Assembly: GCA_021789995.1 (NCBI GenBank) | Contig: JAJYIQ010000001.1 | Span: forward strand, 434,001-498,000 | Length of the DNA stretch: 64,000 bases | Direction of reading: 5' to 3' | From: a bacterium | GTDB taxonomy: Bacteria > Patescibacteriota > Microgenomatia > UBA1406 > GWC2-37-13 | Part shown: piece after piece, positions 25,564-35,324 of the stretch | Position numbering within the stretch: position 1 is the first letter of the stretch | Layout of the letters: each line of letters begins with the position of its first letter | Program-made: the position numbers and the translations under genes | Notes under the pieces: model-generated | What the model was told of the DNA's origin: nothing | What the model saw: only the letters and a program-made list of their open reading frames with translations | The model's database searches: none

Positions 25564-28500
25564 ATGGAAGATTTGAATTTGGTTGATTTTTCCGGCCTTA
25601 GGATTAGTTTGGCTTCGCCTGAAGCAGTACTCGCTTGGTCTCACGGTGAAGTCATCAAGCCGGAAACGATCAACTACCGTACATTCCGGGCGGAAAAAGA
25701 CGGCCTTTTCGACGAACGGATTTTTGGCCCGACCAAAGACTACGAATGTTACTGCGGCAAGTACAAACGGATGCGTTATAAAGGCATTGTCTGTGACCGC
25801 TGTGGTGTCGAGATCACCACATCAGCAGTCCGCCGCGAACGGATGGGTCACATTAAACTGGCCTCGCCGATTGCCCACATCTGGTATTTTAAAGGTCCCT
25901 CATCGGTATTAAGCACTATTTTGGATATCCCGCCCCAGGCGATGGAACGGATCATTTATTACGCTTTATATTTGGTCCGCGCAGTCGATAAGGACAAACA
26001 GAAAAAATCCCTGCAGAAACTGGAAGAATTGAAAAAGGAAGAATTGAAACTGGTGGAAGAAGAACACCAAAAAGCCAAAACAAAAGTCGAAAGCGATTTC
26101 CGGAAACAAAAAGAAGAATTAGCTAAAAAAATCACCAATCAGGAACAGAAAGAAATTACCCGCCAGGAAATCGATTTCAAGGAACGGGAACAGTTAAAAT
26201 TGATTGCCGATCAATTTGCCGACCAGAAATCCAAAAAAACCGGCTTTTTTGACCGGATTACCAAAGTCGTTAAAAGCATTAAACCATTGGAAACGATGGA
26301 GGAAGATGATTACCTTTATTTACGAGAAAAATGCATCGAAGATTTCCTGACCGTCGGTTTGGGTTCGGAAGTTCTATTCGATATTTTGTCGGCAATCGAT
26401 ATTAATAAAGAATACACCGAATCCCTCAAGGAACTTAATGAATCAAAAGGCGAACGCCGAAATAAATTGTTGAAAAAAGTCCGTGTTCTCGAGTCTTTCA
26501 TCAAAGCAAAGATTCAGCCTAAATGGATGATTCTGACGGTTTTGCCCGTTATCCCTCCCGATCTGCGGCCGGTTGTCCAACTGCCGGGAGGAAAATTCGC
26601 CACCTCCGATCTGAATGATTTCTACCGCCGGGTAATAAACCGCAATAACCGGTTGAAACAACTGATCGACTTGGGTGCCCCGGAAATCATTCTTCGTAAC
26701 GAAAAAAGGATGTTACAGGAAGCGGTCGATTCACTCGTCGATTTGCAAAAATCGCGGGGCCGCTCCCGGACACAAGGTGTTGCTTCCAAAGTCCAGAAAT
26801 CGCTGTCCGATATTTTGCGCGGCAAGCAGGGCCGTTTCCGCCAAAACCTTTTGGGAAAACGGGTCGATTACTCCGGCCGATCGACGATCATCGTCGGTCC
26901 GGAACTGCGGATCGACCAGTGCGGTATCCCCAAGGAAATGGCGCTTGAGCTTTTCAAACCGTTCCTGCTCCACGAAATAATTATCCGCGGTTTGGCACCG
27001 AATATCAAAAGTGCAAAAAATTATCTGGAAAAAAAAGAACCGATTGTTTATGATATTCTGGAAGAAATTACCAGAACTCATCCGGTGCTTCTCAACCGGG
27101 CGCCAACGCTTCACAAGTTGTCGATTCTCGGATTTTATCCGGTCCTGACCGATTCTCATGCCATTAAGCTGCATCCGACAGTCTGCTCCGGTTACAATGC
27201 CGATTTCGACGGTGACGCGATGGGTGTTTTCCTGCCGCTTTCCCAAAACGCGATCGAGGAAGTAAAAAACCGGATGCTCCCCTATCACAATTTGCTAAAA
27301 CCGGCTGACGGTTCACCAATTGTCCTACCAAATAAGGAAATGGCGTTGGGTTGTTATTATGTCACCACTCTCGATACCAACTATAATGATAAAAAAGATG
27401 AGGAATTGAAATTCTTCGGCAGCGACGAAGAAACAATCAATCTTTACCACTTCGGCAAAATCGGTTTACGCCAGCCAATACTGGTCAAAATCAACGATGA
27501 AGTCGTCCGGACATCGGTCGGCCGGATTATTTTCAATCAGGCCATTCCCCAAGAATTGCGCTATATCAATCAGGATATGAAAGCAGCCGATCTGAAAAAT
27601 CTGGTGGTCCGGGCAATGAAAATTTTCGACAATATTAAAGTCGGCGAATTGATTGACCGGCTGAAGGAAATGGGTTTCTGGGGGGCAACCGTTTCCGGCG
27701 GGCTTTCTATCTCTATTTTCGATATGAAAATCATTCCCGACAAGGAAAAATTGGTCAACCAGACGGAAAAAGAAATTGAAAAAGTCGAGAAAAATTATCA
27801 GCAGGGACTTTTGACGCTGGAAGAAAAAAGGCGTTATTCCAATAAATTATGGATTGATATTACTGAACGCCTTGCCGATGAAACATGGAACGCGTTGGAT
27901 GAAGAAAATCCGATCAAAATCGCCATCAAATCCGGCGGTCCCCGGGCGTCGCGCGAACAATTAAAACAATTATCGGCGATGAAAGGTCTGGTCGTTGACC
28001 CGTTAGGCAAAATCATTGAAGTTCCTACCAAATCCAATTACCGCGAAGGCTTGTCAATATTCGAATATGTGATTAATGCCCGCGGTGCCCGCAAGGGTCT
28101 GACCGACTCCGCTTTGAAAACGGCCGATGCCGGTTATCTGACCCGCCGCTTAGTTGATGTTTCTCACGATATGATTGTCCGTGAGGAAGACTGCGGTACA
28201 ACCGACGGGTTGCAAATCGGTACCGATATGGTTCGCGGCGATAAGTTTAAGGAACGTATCAAAGGCCGCTATCTGGCCAAAGATGAAGCCGGCTTGAAAG
28301 CTAATGAACTTATTGATGAAGAGGCATTGAATGTTTTGGAAAAAAATAATGTTAAGAGAGTCACGGTTCGCTCGCCGCTTTACTGCCAATCGCCGTATGG
28401 CGTTTGTCAGAAATGCTACGGCCTTGATTTATCAACCAATAAAATTGTCGATATCGGCGTACCGGTCGGTGTCATGGCCGCCCAATCAATCGGCGAACCG

Positions 28501-29340
28501 GGCACCCAGCTGACAATGAGAGTCCGGCATTTCGGCGGCATCGTCATTTCCGATGTTACCCAGGGTTTGCCGCGGGTTGAGGAACTTTTCGAAACCCGGA
28601 CACCGAAAATTGTCTCACCGATTACCGAAATTGCCGGTACGGTTTCCATTCAGGAAGATACCGACAAGGAAGTATATAATGTGAAAATCATTTCCAACAA
28701 TAAAGATGCCGCTATTAAGGAACAGGAATTTATTATCCCGATGTCGCAAAAACTGAAAATCAAGGATAATGAACTGGTCGCTGCCGGCTCGCCTCTTTCC
28801 GAAGGTTACCTTGATATCGATGATATTTTGACAATTAAAGGCCTGCGCGCAGCCCAAATTTATCTTTTGGACGAAGTCCAGAAAGTCTATGAATCACAGG
28901 GCATTGCCATTCACGACAAACATTTTGAAGTCATTATCCGCAAAATGAGCGATAAGGTGATTATCGAAGATGAAGGTGATACCTCATTTATTAAGGACGA
29001 GGTCGTGTCCAAGATCCGTTTCGAAGAGGAAAATAAACGGATTCTGGCAAAAGGACAAAAACCAGCGACAGGCAAGATTGCCATTCTCGGCGTCACCCGG
29101 GCGGCCATTTATACGGACTCCTGGTTGTCGGCGGCGTCGTTTGAACAGACAACCAATGTTTTGAGTAATGCTGCTATAAAAGGCCAAGTCGACTACTTGT
29201 TAGGCTTGAAAGAAAATGTTATAATAGGCAGATTGATTCCGGTTACCCGTGAATTAATCGAAAAATATTACGGTAAGTTTGCCAATATTTATGCCAACAA
29301 TCAATCAACTGATCAAAAAAAAGAGATCACGACGGGATAA
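25564..29340 (+). CDS. rpoC: RNA polymerase beta' subunit
   Basis: 1,258 residues. The N-terminal zinc site is [19 protein letters not shown], the active-site loop NADFDGD (about 545-551) holds the catalytic magnesium, and the second zinc site uses the Cys of EEDCGTTDG and [11 protein letters not shown]. The trigger loop and bridge helix region include [18 protein letters not shown] charged coiled coil (about 145-220, Lys/Glu-rich) is inserted after the zinc domain, longer than in many bacteria. The 3' end overlaps rpsL by 50 nt, an unusually long overlap for these two genes. Confidence 0.98.
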   Translation: MEDLNLVDFSGLRISLASPEAVLAWSHGEVIKPETINYRTFRAEKDGLFDERIFGPTKDYECYCGKYKRMRYKGIVCDRCGVEITTSAVRRERMGHIKLASPIAHIWYFKGPSSVLSTILDIPPQAMERIIYYALYLVRAVDKDKQKKSLQKLEELKKEELKLVEEEHQKAKTKVESDFRKQKEELAKKITNQEQKEITRQEIDFKEREQLKLIADQFADQKSKKTGFFDRITKVVKSIKPLETMEEDDYLYLREKCIEDFLTVGLGSEVLFDILSAIDINKEYTESLKELNESKGERRNKLLKKVRVLESFIKAKIQPKWMILTVLPVIPPDLRPVVQLPGGKFATSDLNDFYRRVINRNNRLKQLIDLGAPEIILRNEKRMLQEAVDSLVDLQKSRGRSRTQGVASKVQKSLSDILRGKQGRFRQNLLGKRVDYSGRSTIIVGPELRIDQCGIPKEMALELFKPFLLHEIIIRGLAPNIKSAKNYLEKKEPIVYDILEEITRTHPVLLNRAPTLHKLSILGFYPVLTDSHAIKLHPTVCSGYNADFDGDAMGVFLPLSQNAIEEVKNRMLPYHNLLKPADGSPIVLPNKEMALGCYYVTTLDTNYNDKKDEELKFFGSDEETINLYHFGKIGLRQPILVKINDEVVRTSVGRIIFNQAIPQELRYINQDMKAADLKNLVVRAMKIFDNIKVGELIDRLKEMGFWGATVSGGLSISIFDMKIIPDKEKLVNQTEKEIEKVEKNYQQGLLTLEEKRRYSNKLWIDITERLADETWNALDEENPIKIAIKSGGPRASREQLKQLSAMKGLVVDPLGKIIEVPTKSNYREGLSIFEYVINARGARKGLTDSALKTADAGYLTRRLVDVSHDMIVREEDCGTTDGLQIGTDMVRGDKFKERIKGRYLAKDEAGLKANELIDEEALNVLEKNNVKRVTVRSPLYCQSPYGVCQKCYGLDLSTNKIVDIGVPVGVMAAQSIGEPGTQLTMRVRHFGGIVISDVTQGLPRVEELFETRTPKIVSPITEIAGTVSIQEDTDKEVYNVKIISNNKDAAIKEQEFIIPMSQKLKIKDNELVAAGSPLSEGYLDIDDILTIKGLRAAQIYLLDEVQKVYESQGIAIHDKHFEVIIRKMSDKVIIEDEGDTSFIKDEVVSKIRFEEENKRILAKGQKPATGKIAILGVTRAAIYTDSWLSAASFEQTTNVLSNAAIKGQVDYLLGLKENVIIGRLIPVTRELIEKYYGKFANIYANNQSTDQKKEITTG

Positions 29341-29710
29341 AAAAACCCGGGCAGCCGCGATGAAATTGAATTTCAACGCGTTGGACCGCAAATATGTCGG
29401 CGTCAACAGCCCACAAAAACGGGGCGTCTGTACGGTTGTCCGGACAATGACCCCGAAAAAACCGAACTCCGCCTTAAGAAAAGTCGCCAGGGTCCGCTTA
29501 TCCAATAAAATGGAAGTGACGGCCTACATTCAGGGTATTGGCCACAATCTGGCCGAGCATTCGATCGTCCTTGTTCGCGGCGGCCGGGTCAAGGATTTAC
29601 CGGGAGTTAAATACCATATTGTTCGTGGTAAATTCGATACCGCCGGAGTCGCCAATCGGACAACTTCGCGCTCGAAATACGGCGCCAAAGCCGCACAAGC
29701 GAAAAAATAA
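29291..29710 (+). CDS. rpsL: 30S ribosomal protein S12
   Basis: 139 residues from ATG 29291 (MPTINQLI, the universal S12 start). The extension from 29279 is rejected. The core has [31 protein letters not shown] and [30 protein letters not shown], with the lysines and the proline-containing loop that contact the decoding centre. The insert before SPQKRG is of the Gram-positive type. It starts 50 nt inside rpoC, so its translation start lies within another coding sequence. There is no Shine-Dalgarno match. Confidence 0.97.
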   Translation: MPTINQLIKKKRSRRDKKTRAAAMKLNFNALDRKYVGVNSPQKRGVCTVVRTMTPKKPNSALRKVARVRLSNKMEVTAYIQGIGHNLAEHSIVLVRGGRVKDLPGVKYHIVRGKFDTAGVANRTTSRSKYGAKAAQAKK

Positions 29711-29712
29711 CT

Positions 29713-30186
29713 ATGCCACGCCATCCTTATAAAAGACAACCAGTCAAGCCGGATGAAGTTTATAATAGTCTGGAAGTTACCAAGCTTATAAGCTATGTCA
29801 TGGTCGATGGCAAAAGAGCCGTCGCCGCCGGTTTAGTTTATGACCTCATGGATCAATTAAAAAAAGACGGACAGGACCCGTTAAAGGTTTTGCATCAGGC
29901 GATCGAAAATGTCGCTCCGGTATATGAAGTCAAACCGCGGCGGCTGGGTGGCGCCTCCTATCTGGTGCCGACTGAGGTCCGTCGCGAGCGGAAGCTTTTT
30001 TTAGCTATAAACTGGGTAATTAACGCTGCTAAAGCCCGACCAAACAAGGAATTCCATACTTTTTCCCAAAAATTATTGGCCGAGATTTCCGAAGCGGCCA
30101 AAAATCAGGGACAGGCAGTCGCCAAAAAACTGCAGACGGAAAAACTGGCGGAAGCAAACAAAGCATTTGCTCACCTCAAGTGGTAA
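29713..30186 (+). CDS. rpsG: 30S ribosomal protein S7
   Basis: 157 residues. It shows the S7 signature (KLISYVMVDGKRAVAAGLVYDLM), the PRRLGGASYLVPTEV beta-hairpin that reaches the E site, and the C-terminal NKAFAHLKW tail. S7 nucleates assembly of the 3' domain of 16S rRNA. It begins 2 nt after rpsL in the classic rpsL-rpsG-fusA string. Confidence 0.97.
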   Translation: MPRHPYKRQPVKPDEVYNSLEVTKLISYVMVDGKRAVAAGLVYDLMDQLKKDGQDPLKVLHQAIENVAPVYEVKPRRLGGASYLVPTEVRRERKLFLAINWVINAAKARPNKEFHTFSQKLLAEISEAAKNQGQAVAKKLQTEKLAEANKAFAHLKW

Positions 30187-30196
30187 AATATTTATA

Positions 30197-30280
30197 ATTA
30201 CTCGATTACGGATTACGCATTACGAATTAATCCGCTATTCGCAATTCGTAATTAATAATTGAGTAATTTTTTATTTTTAT
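30197..30280. repeat. Palindromic repeat between rpsG and fusA, terminator-like
   Basis: AATTACTC (30197-30204) pairs with GAGTAATT (30261-30268), and TTACGAATT pairs with AATTCGTAA inside. The distal arm runs into a T-rich stretch (TTTTTTATTTTTAT), so it could weaken transcription from rpsG into fusA. It is built of ATTACG-type units. Confidence 0.6.
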
Positions 30281-32386
30281 ATGGCACAACAGCAATCAAT
30301 CGTTACTAAAAACCGGGTTGTTCCTTTGGATAAAATCCGCAACGTCGGTATTATCGCCCACATCGATTCGGGCAAAACGACGACCACGGAGCGGTTACTT
30401 TTTTACACCGGCCGCACTTATAAGATCGGCGATATCGATGAAGGCAATACCCAAATGGACTGGATGCCGCAGGAGCGCGAACGGGGTATCACCATTGTAT
30501 CGGCGGCGACGACCACTTTCTGGAAAGACGTCCGAATCAATATTATCGACACGCCAGGCCACGTCGACTTTACCGCCGAGGTGGAACGGTCGTTACGGGT
30601 ACTGGACGGCGGCGTCGTCATTTTTGATGCCGAAGAAGGCGTCCAGAGCCAGTCGGAAACCGTCTGGCGCCAGGCGGACAAATACAAAGTGCCGCGGATC
30701 TGTTTTATCAATAAAATGGATAAATTAGGCGCCGATTTCGATGCCACCGTTGGCGAAATCAAAGACCGGCTGGGTGCCAATCCGGCCGTTATGGTCATTC
30801 CCATTGGTAAAGAACAGGAATTTAAAGGAGTCGTTGACTTGCTGACTCTGAAAGCGATGTACTGGGATGGTAGCGATCCCCAGGGAATCAAATTTTCCGT
30901 TTCCGATGAAATTCCGGCTGACTTAAAAGATAAAGTCATGGCGGCGAAAGCCAAATTGACCGAGCAGATTGCAGAAACTAACGACACATTGCTTAATAAA
31001 TACTTGAATGGGGAAACGATTTCTGCCGACGAATTGAAAGCCGCTTTGCGAAAAGCAACAATTGCCTACAAACTGGTTCCGGTTTACGCCGGCACATCGC
31101 TTCGCAACAAAGCCGTCCAGCCGATACTCGACGCGATCGTCGACTACCTGCCGTCGCCGTTTGATTTGAAAGAAATCAAAGGCCTGGATCCGAAAACCAA
31201 TGAAACTTTAACGAGACAATTAGTCAACGAGGAAAAATTTTCCGCATTGGCATTCAAAATCCAGCTTGATCCTCATGTGGGAAAATTGACTTATACCCGG
31301 ATTTATTCCGGTACCCTTGAATCCGGTTCGTATGTTTACAATGTCAATCGCGGCAGCAAAGAGCGCGTCAGCCGGGTGCTTTTGATGCATGCCAACCAAC
31401 GGGAAGAAATAGATAAAGCGTATGCCGGAGAAATTGTCGCGTTAGTCGGGCCGAAAGATACCAAAACCGGCGATACCTTGGCTGATCAAAATGCGCCAAT
31501 AGTTCTTGAACAAATTATCTTCCCCGAACCGGTCATTTCCCTGGCGATCGAACCGAAAACCAAGGCCGATCAGGAAAAATTATCTTATACCCTGCAGCGG
31601 CTGGCGGAAGAGGATCCAACTTTCAAAGTCAAAGTCAATCAGGAAACGGGACAAACGATTATGTCCGGCATGGGCGAACTCCATCTGGAAATTTTGGTTG
31701 ACCGGATGAAACGGGAAATGGGCATGGATGTCAATGTCGGTAAACCGCAAGTCGCTTATAAAGAAACCGTCAAGAAAGCAGTCGAGGAAGTGGAAGCGAA
31801 ATACATCAAGCAAACCGGCGGCCACGGCCAATACGGTCACTGCGTTATCGATATTACGCCGTTGGGCCGCGGCGAAGGCTTCAAATTCGTCAACAAAATC
31901 AAAGGCGGCTCCATTCCGTCGGAATTTATTCCACCGATTGAAAAAGGTGTCATTACTGCCATGGAAAAGGGTGTTTTGCTCGGTTTCCCGATGGTCGATT
32001 TGCAGATTACTCTTGTCGATGGCAGTTACCATGATGTTGATTCATCCGATATCGCCTTCCAAATCGCTGGATCAATGGCCTTGCAGGAAGCGGCGAAACG
32101 TGCCGGTATGGTCCTGCTGGAACCAATCATGAAATTGGAAGTGACTGTGCCGGAAAATTTCATGGGCGTTGTTATCGGTGATATCTCCAGCAAAAGAGGA
32201 AAAATATTGGGAACGGAAAAACGGGCCCGCGCCGTCGTCATCAAAGGCTATGTTCCATTGGCCGAATTATCCGGTTACGCCACCGCTTTAAGATCGTTGA
32301 CGGAAGGCCGCGGCTTCTTCTACATGGAACCTTCTCACTATGAGGAAGTACCTCAAAATATCACTAAAGCAATGTTAACAAAATAA
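30281..32386 (+). CDS. fusA: Elongation factor G
   Basis: 701 residues with full EF-G architecture. GTPase motifs are G1 AHIDSGKT (26-33), switch II DTPGHVD (90-96) and NKMD (144-147). Domain II follows from about 310. Domains III-V include [13 protein letters not shown], the domain IV tip region [11 protein letters not shown] and a C-terminal [16 protein letters not shown]. It drives tRNA-mRNA translocation and, with RRF, ribosome recycling. Direct continuation of rpsL-rpsG, separated by the palindromic repeat; tuf is not next to it. Confidence 0.97.
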   Translation: MAQQQSIVTKNRVVPLDKIRNVGIIAHIDSGKTTTTERLLFYTGRTYKIGDIDEGNTQMDWMPQERERGITIVSAATTTFWKDVRINIIDTPGHVDFTAEVERSLRVLDGGVVIFDAEEGVQSQSETVWRQADKYKVPRICFINKMDKLGADFDATVGEIKDRLGANPAVMVIPIGKEQEFKGVVDLLTLKAMYWDGSDPQGIKFSVSDEIPADLKDKVMAAKAKLTEQIAETNDTLLNKYLNGETISADELKAALRKATIAYKLVPVYAGTSLRNKAVQPILDAIVDYLPSPFDLKEIKGLDPKTNETLTRQLVNEEKFSALAFKIQLDPHVGKLTYTRIYSGTLESGSYVYNVNRGSKERVSRVLLMHANQREEIDKAYAGEIVALVGPKDTKTGDTLADQNAPIVLEQIIFPEPVISLAIEPKTKADQEKLSYTLQRLAEEDPTFKVKVNQETGQTIMSGMGELHLEILVDRMKREMGMDVNVGKPQVAYKETVKKAVEEVEAKYIKQTGGHGQYGHCVIDITPLGRGEGFKFVNKIKGGSIPSEFIPPIEKGVITAMEKGVLLGFPMVDLQITLVDGSYHDVDSSDIAFQIAGSMALQEAAKRAGMVLLEPIMKLEVTVPENFMGVVIGDISSKRGKILGTEKRARAVVIKGYVPLAELSGYATALRSLTEGRGFFYMEPSHYEEVPQNITKAMLTK

Positions 32387-32387
32387 T

Positions 32388-32732
32388 ATGAGCGTCGATA
32401 TTAAAAATGGCTTAATTCATTTGTTGCCCAGATCAAAAGATACTAATCGTTATGACGGCAAATTCAAAACTTATTTCGATTTCAAATCCGATACTAAACT
32501 ATACAAAAAAGGGTTATTTGTCCGTACCGCTGTTTTGGAATTACCAACCATTGCTGCGGGTATTCTAATTAATCCTGTTTTTTTTATCGCCTCAATGGGG
32601 GTGGCTGGATGGAACATTCTCGAATATCAAAAGCTAAATAGAGATGATCACGAATATCATGAGCTACATCCCAATCAACCAAAAATACCCTACTATAGAA
32701 TAAACCGTAAAACAGGCAAGATTCAGTTTTGA
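32388..32732 (+). CDS. Small membrane protein of unknown function
   Basis: 114 residues beginning 1 nt after fusA. A polar N-terminus of about 45 residues is followed by a hydrophobic hairpin (TAVLELPTIAAGILINPVFFIASMGVAGW, two short helices) and a polar tail ending in a YYRINRKTGKIQF strand. It resembles nothing I can name. Tight spacing suggests co-transcription with fusA. It is more AT-rich than fusA. Confidence 0.6.
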   Translation: MSVDIKNGLIHLLPRSKDTNRYDGKFKTYFDFKSDTKLYKKGLFVRTAVLELPTIAAGILINPVFFIASMGVAGWNILEYQKLNRDDHEYHELHPNQPKIPYYRINRKTGKIQF

Positions 32733-32763
32733 TTCCTCTTTATTTTTATGCCATAATCAATTA
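32729..32763 (+). promoter_or_regulatory. Promoter, leaderless type
   Basis: TTGATT (32729-32734), 17-nt spacer, CATAAT (32752-32757), ATG 6 nt downstream. Confidence 0.55.
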
Positions 32764-33543
32764 ATGGACCCGCAACCTACCGTTCCTAAAGATATCAAAA
32801 ACACACCAATAGTACCTCCGACTTACCAAACACAATCATCTTCCCGCCTTCCAATAATCATTATTGGATTGTTAATAATAATATTTATCGCCATCGTTAG
32901 TGTTTATTATTTAGCAACGCAACAATTCAGTCGGAGATCATCTGTCTCTCCTACCTCAATTACCAAAAACACATCTGTTCCTTCTCCAACCACTATCGTC
33001 CACCCAACTCAATCGTTAATCATTGGTAATAAAACCGCCGGATGGAAAACATATACTGATCCGAGTAATCTTTTTGCTTTTAATTACCCCTCCAATCTAC
33101 AACCAACCGACAGCCAATCATCTTTTTGTAATACTAATTATTACTTACTAAACAAAAAAATTGTCTTAACAAGCCAAAGTTATGCACCGTCAAAAAATAC
33201 CTACCTGCAAGTCGAATACTCATTTGGAGTTAGCATCGATCCAAGCAAAGGAAATCCAAAAAGCTGCTATATTAATCCCCAAGACAATTCTAAACTGGAG
33301 AAAACTATCACATATAACGGCCAGATGTATTATATAGGTACTACTAGTGGAATCGCCGCCGGCTGTCACGGTAATTCCGAGATTTACCGAACTTTATATA
33401 AGAACCAATGTTATGAAATAGCACTTAACTGGACTGAAGATTCCAACTGGAATAATCCGGTTGATGTCCAAATAGCCAGTACGGAAAAAAATAAGTCTTT
33501 TAGTATACTTAATAATATTTTTTCAACCTTTCATTTTCTATGA
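32764..33543 (+). CDS. Membrane-anchored surface protein of unknown function
   Basis: 259 residues. A Pro-rich cytoplasmic N-terminus leads to one transmembrane helix (about 32-54, LPIIIIGLLIIIFIAIVSVYYLA), a Ser/Thr/Pro linker and a secreted domain from about 95. That domain starts with the WKTYTDPSNLFAFNYPSNL pattern seen in many CPR surface proteins and includes four cysteines that could form disulfides. No enzymatic motif is visible. AT-rich. Overlaps the next gene by 4 nt. Confidence 0.65.
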   Translation: MDPQPTVPKDIKNTPIVPPTYQTQSSSRLPIIIIGLLIIIFIAIVSVYYLATQQFSRRSSVSPTSITKNTSVPSPTTIVHPTQSLIIGNKTAGWKTYTDPSNLFAFNYPSNLQPTDSQSSFCNTNYYLLNKKIVLTSQSYAPSKNTYLQVEYSFGVSIDPSKGNPKSCYINPQDNSKLEKTITYNGQMYYIGTTSGIAAGCHGNSEIYRTLYKNQCYEIALNWTEDSNWNNPVDVQIASTEKNKSFSILNNIFSTFHFL

Positions 33544-33968
33544 CTTTACCCAAATGGGCAACGACAGTGACACCGTTGTCAAAAACAATCGCCCTTTTTA
33601 TTTTCATTACTTTTCCCATTTTCGGTTTTGCTTTGGGAGCTTATTACCAAAAATCAGTTGATCAGACCAAAAATATTATTATGACATCACCGACACCTCC
33701 TCAAGGTCAAGCTTGCACAATGGAGGCGAAAATCTGTCCTGACGGCACCGCTGTCGGCCGTACCGGCCCCAACTGCGAATTCGCCCCCTGCCCGACTGGA
33801 AAAATAAATAAAATTACACCAACTGTAAGCAGTACGATAAATTGTAATACCGGAGATATCCTGAATCAAAACTGTCCGCCCGGATGTGTTTATTACGGCA
33901 TGCCATTAGGTTGTGTTACTAAAGAATATTACAACAATTGCCAAAAAACCCATCAATGTCCGCTTTAA
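33540..33968 (+). CDS. Anchored cysteine-rich small surface protein
   Basis: 142 residues. After about 20 residues comes one transmembrane helix (TIALFIFITFPIFGFALGAYY), then a short linker and the Cys motif CTMEAKICPDGTAVGRTGPNCEFAPCP. This motif recurs in CPR and other surface proteins and probably folds as a small disulfide-bonded unit. A second cysteine cluster (about 98-142) follows with eight cysteines. Function unknown. Coupled to the preceding surface protein gene by a 4-nt overlap. Confidence 0.65.
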   Translation: MTLPKWATTVTPLSKTIALFIFITFPIFGFALGAYYQKSVDQTKNIIMTSPTPPQGQACTMEAKICPDGTAVGRTGPNCEFAPCPTGKINKITPTVSSTINCNTGDILNQNCPPGCVYYGMPLGCVTKEYYNNCQKTHQCPL

Positions 33969-33970
33969 TA

Positions 33971-34504
33971 TCAGGGAATAATTGTCTGACGAACTTTTTT
34001 ATAGCGAATAACGGAGTTGATCTGGGAATTGGGAATATAGATTAAATTTCCTTTTGCATCTTTCAAGATTGTTAACCGCAGCGTCAATCGGTACACTTCG
34101 CCTTCATAATTATCGATTTTCACCCGGTCGCCGATATCGAACTGATCTTCGGCAATGATGAGGAAACCGGATATAAGGTCTTTGATCAAAGTCTGAGAAC
34201 CGAAGGATATCGCCAGTCCCAAAATTCCGGCTCCGGTCAGAATAGGAATTATATTGAATCCCCAATTGGAAAGAATCACCAAAATAGCGATAAAAAACAG
34301 GATAAAATCAATGATGTTTTTCAAGAGTGCCCGGATGGTTCGCGTTTTGGCGAGCGTCCGCTCCTGAACGATCTTTTTTTTTACACCGGCGAAAATAATA
34401 TCAATGCTTTTTTTTAAAAATAAAGTGATGAAGATTGTTATCGCCAAAACGACCATGGTCACCAAAACATGATTGACAAAAACATTAGATAGCAATGATA
34501 ACAT
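33971..34504 (-). CDS. MscS-family mechanosensitive channel, short form
   Basis: 177 residues. Two transmembrane segments (about 15-32 and 65-85) precede the pore-lining helix and beta domain: ILTGAGILGLAISFGSQTLIKDLISGFLII is the TM3-like Gly/Ala-packed helix of MscS, and the DQFDIGDRVKIDNYEGEV segment starts the beta domain. The C-terminal alpha-beta vestibule is largely absent. It would open under membrane tension to release osmolytes. Its -10 box TATAAT lies 6 nt before the ATG. Confidence 0.87.
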   Translation of the reverse strand: MLSLLSNVFVNHVLVTMVVLAITIFITLFLKKSIDIIFAGVKKKIVQERTLAKTRTIRALLKNIIDFILFFIAILVILSNWGFNIIPILTGAGILGLAISFGSQTLIKDLISGFLIIAEDQFDIGDRVKIDNYEGEVYRLTLRLTILKDAKGNLIYIPNSQINSVIRYKKVRQTIIP

Positions 34505-34629
34505 AATGATATTATATCATTTTTCCCTTGACCCGCCTTCAAGATTCAGCTCATCGTTATCCGCTCGACGTCTTAAAGAGCGCTTACTGGCGGGCAATCA
34601 AAGGAAATTAATCCTATATGATTTTCCTC

Positions 34630-34676
34630 TTGCAAAGTGAACAACTGTTTACTATACTGGTGAACATATGCTTACT
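34630..34676 (+). promoter_or_regulatory. lexA promoter with two LexA-type operators
   Basis: TTGCAA (34630-34635), 17 nt, TATACT (34653-34658), ATG at 34668. Operator 1 GTGAACAACTGTTTACT (34637-34653) fills the spacer. Operator 2 GTGAACATATGCTTACT (34660-34676) covers the start point and ATG. The half-sites GTGAAC-N5-GTTTAC recur before the polymerase/SRAP pair at 36953-36991, so autoregulation by the LexA-like product is likely. Confidence 0.75.
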
Positions 34677-35219
34677 GAAAAATTGAACCAGATAAAAAAA
34701 TTTTACCGCCGGCACCGCCGGTTACCTTCTTACTCGGAAATGTTGAAACTATTTGGCTTCTCGTCCAAAAATGCCGTTTTCAAGGTTGTCCAGAAATTTA
34801 TCGACGAAGGCCTTATTAAAAAAGATGGCAATAAATTATCCCCCACCAGCCGCTTTTTCGCTCTTCCATTATTGGGCAACATCAAAGCCGGATTTCCGAT
34901 CTTGGCCGAAGAAGACCATAGTTATCTGACGCTCGACGAATACCTCATCGGTGATCCACAATCATCATTTTTACTAAAAGTCAGCGGCGATTCTCTGATC
35001 GGCATCGGGATTTTCGACGGCGATATTGTCATTATCGAACAGAAAAAAAATGCCAACACGGGTGATGTCGTCCTCGCCCAAATCGATCGCGAATGGACAC
35101 TGAAAATTTTAAGAAAAGGTTACCTCGAAGCCGCCAATCCCAAATACCCGCCTTTTTATCCCCACCAAGAACTGCAGATATTCGGGGTAGTAAAGGCGGT
35201 GGTAAGAAAATTTAATTAA
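34668..35219 (+). CDS. lexA: LexA-like SOS repressor
   Basis: 183 residues. The N-terminal winged helix-turn-helix (about 1-58) with RRLPSYSEMLKLFGFSSKNAVFKVVQKF is followed by an S24 self-cleaving domain. The Ala74-Gly75 scissile bond (NIKAG), Ser109 in VSGDSL and Lys146 in WTLKIL form the catalytic set. It is shorter than E. coli LexA (202) and the HTH diverges from it. Two operator copies in its promoter, and two more before the polymerase operon, define a small regulon. RecA is not in the window. Confidence 0.9.
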   Translation: MLTEKLNQIKKFYRRHRRLPSYSEMLKLFGFSSKNAVFKVVQKFIDEGLIKKDGNKLSPTSRFFALPLLGNIKAGFPILAEEDHSYLTLDEYLIGDPQSSFLLKVSGDSLIGIGIFDGDIVIIEQKKNANTGDVVLAQIDREWTLKILRKGYLEAANPKYPPFYPHQELQIFGVVKAVVRKFN

Positions 35220-35225
35220 GACCAA

Positions 35226-35324
35226 TGTCATTGCGAGGGAGTAAAACGACCGTAGCAATCTATCACCACATTTTATGGAGTCAGATTGCTTCGTCAGTCA
35301 CTTCGTTCCTTCCTCGCAATAACA
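35226..35324. repeat. Palindromic repeat element between lexA and dinB
   Basis: Ends TGTCATTGCGAGG and CCTCGCAATAACA are inverted copies. Inner arms TAGCAATCT and AGATTGCTT pair. It begins 7 nt after the lexA stop and ends at the base next to the stop codon of the convergent polymerase gene, so it may act as a two-way terminator. Confidence 0.75.

Noticed and set aside
30418-30987. 189-codon open frame antisense to fusA
   Set aside because: Long antisense frames here mirror the codon bias of conserved genes. It has no start signal and no recognisable product.
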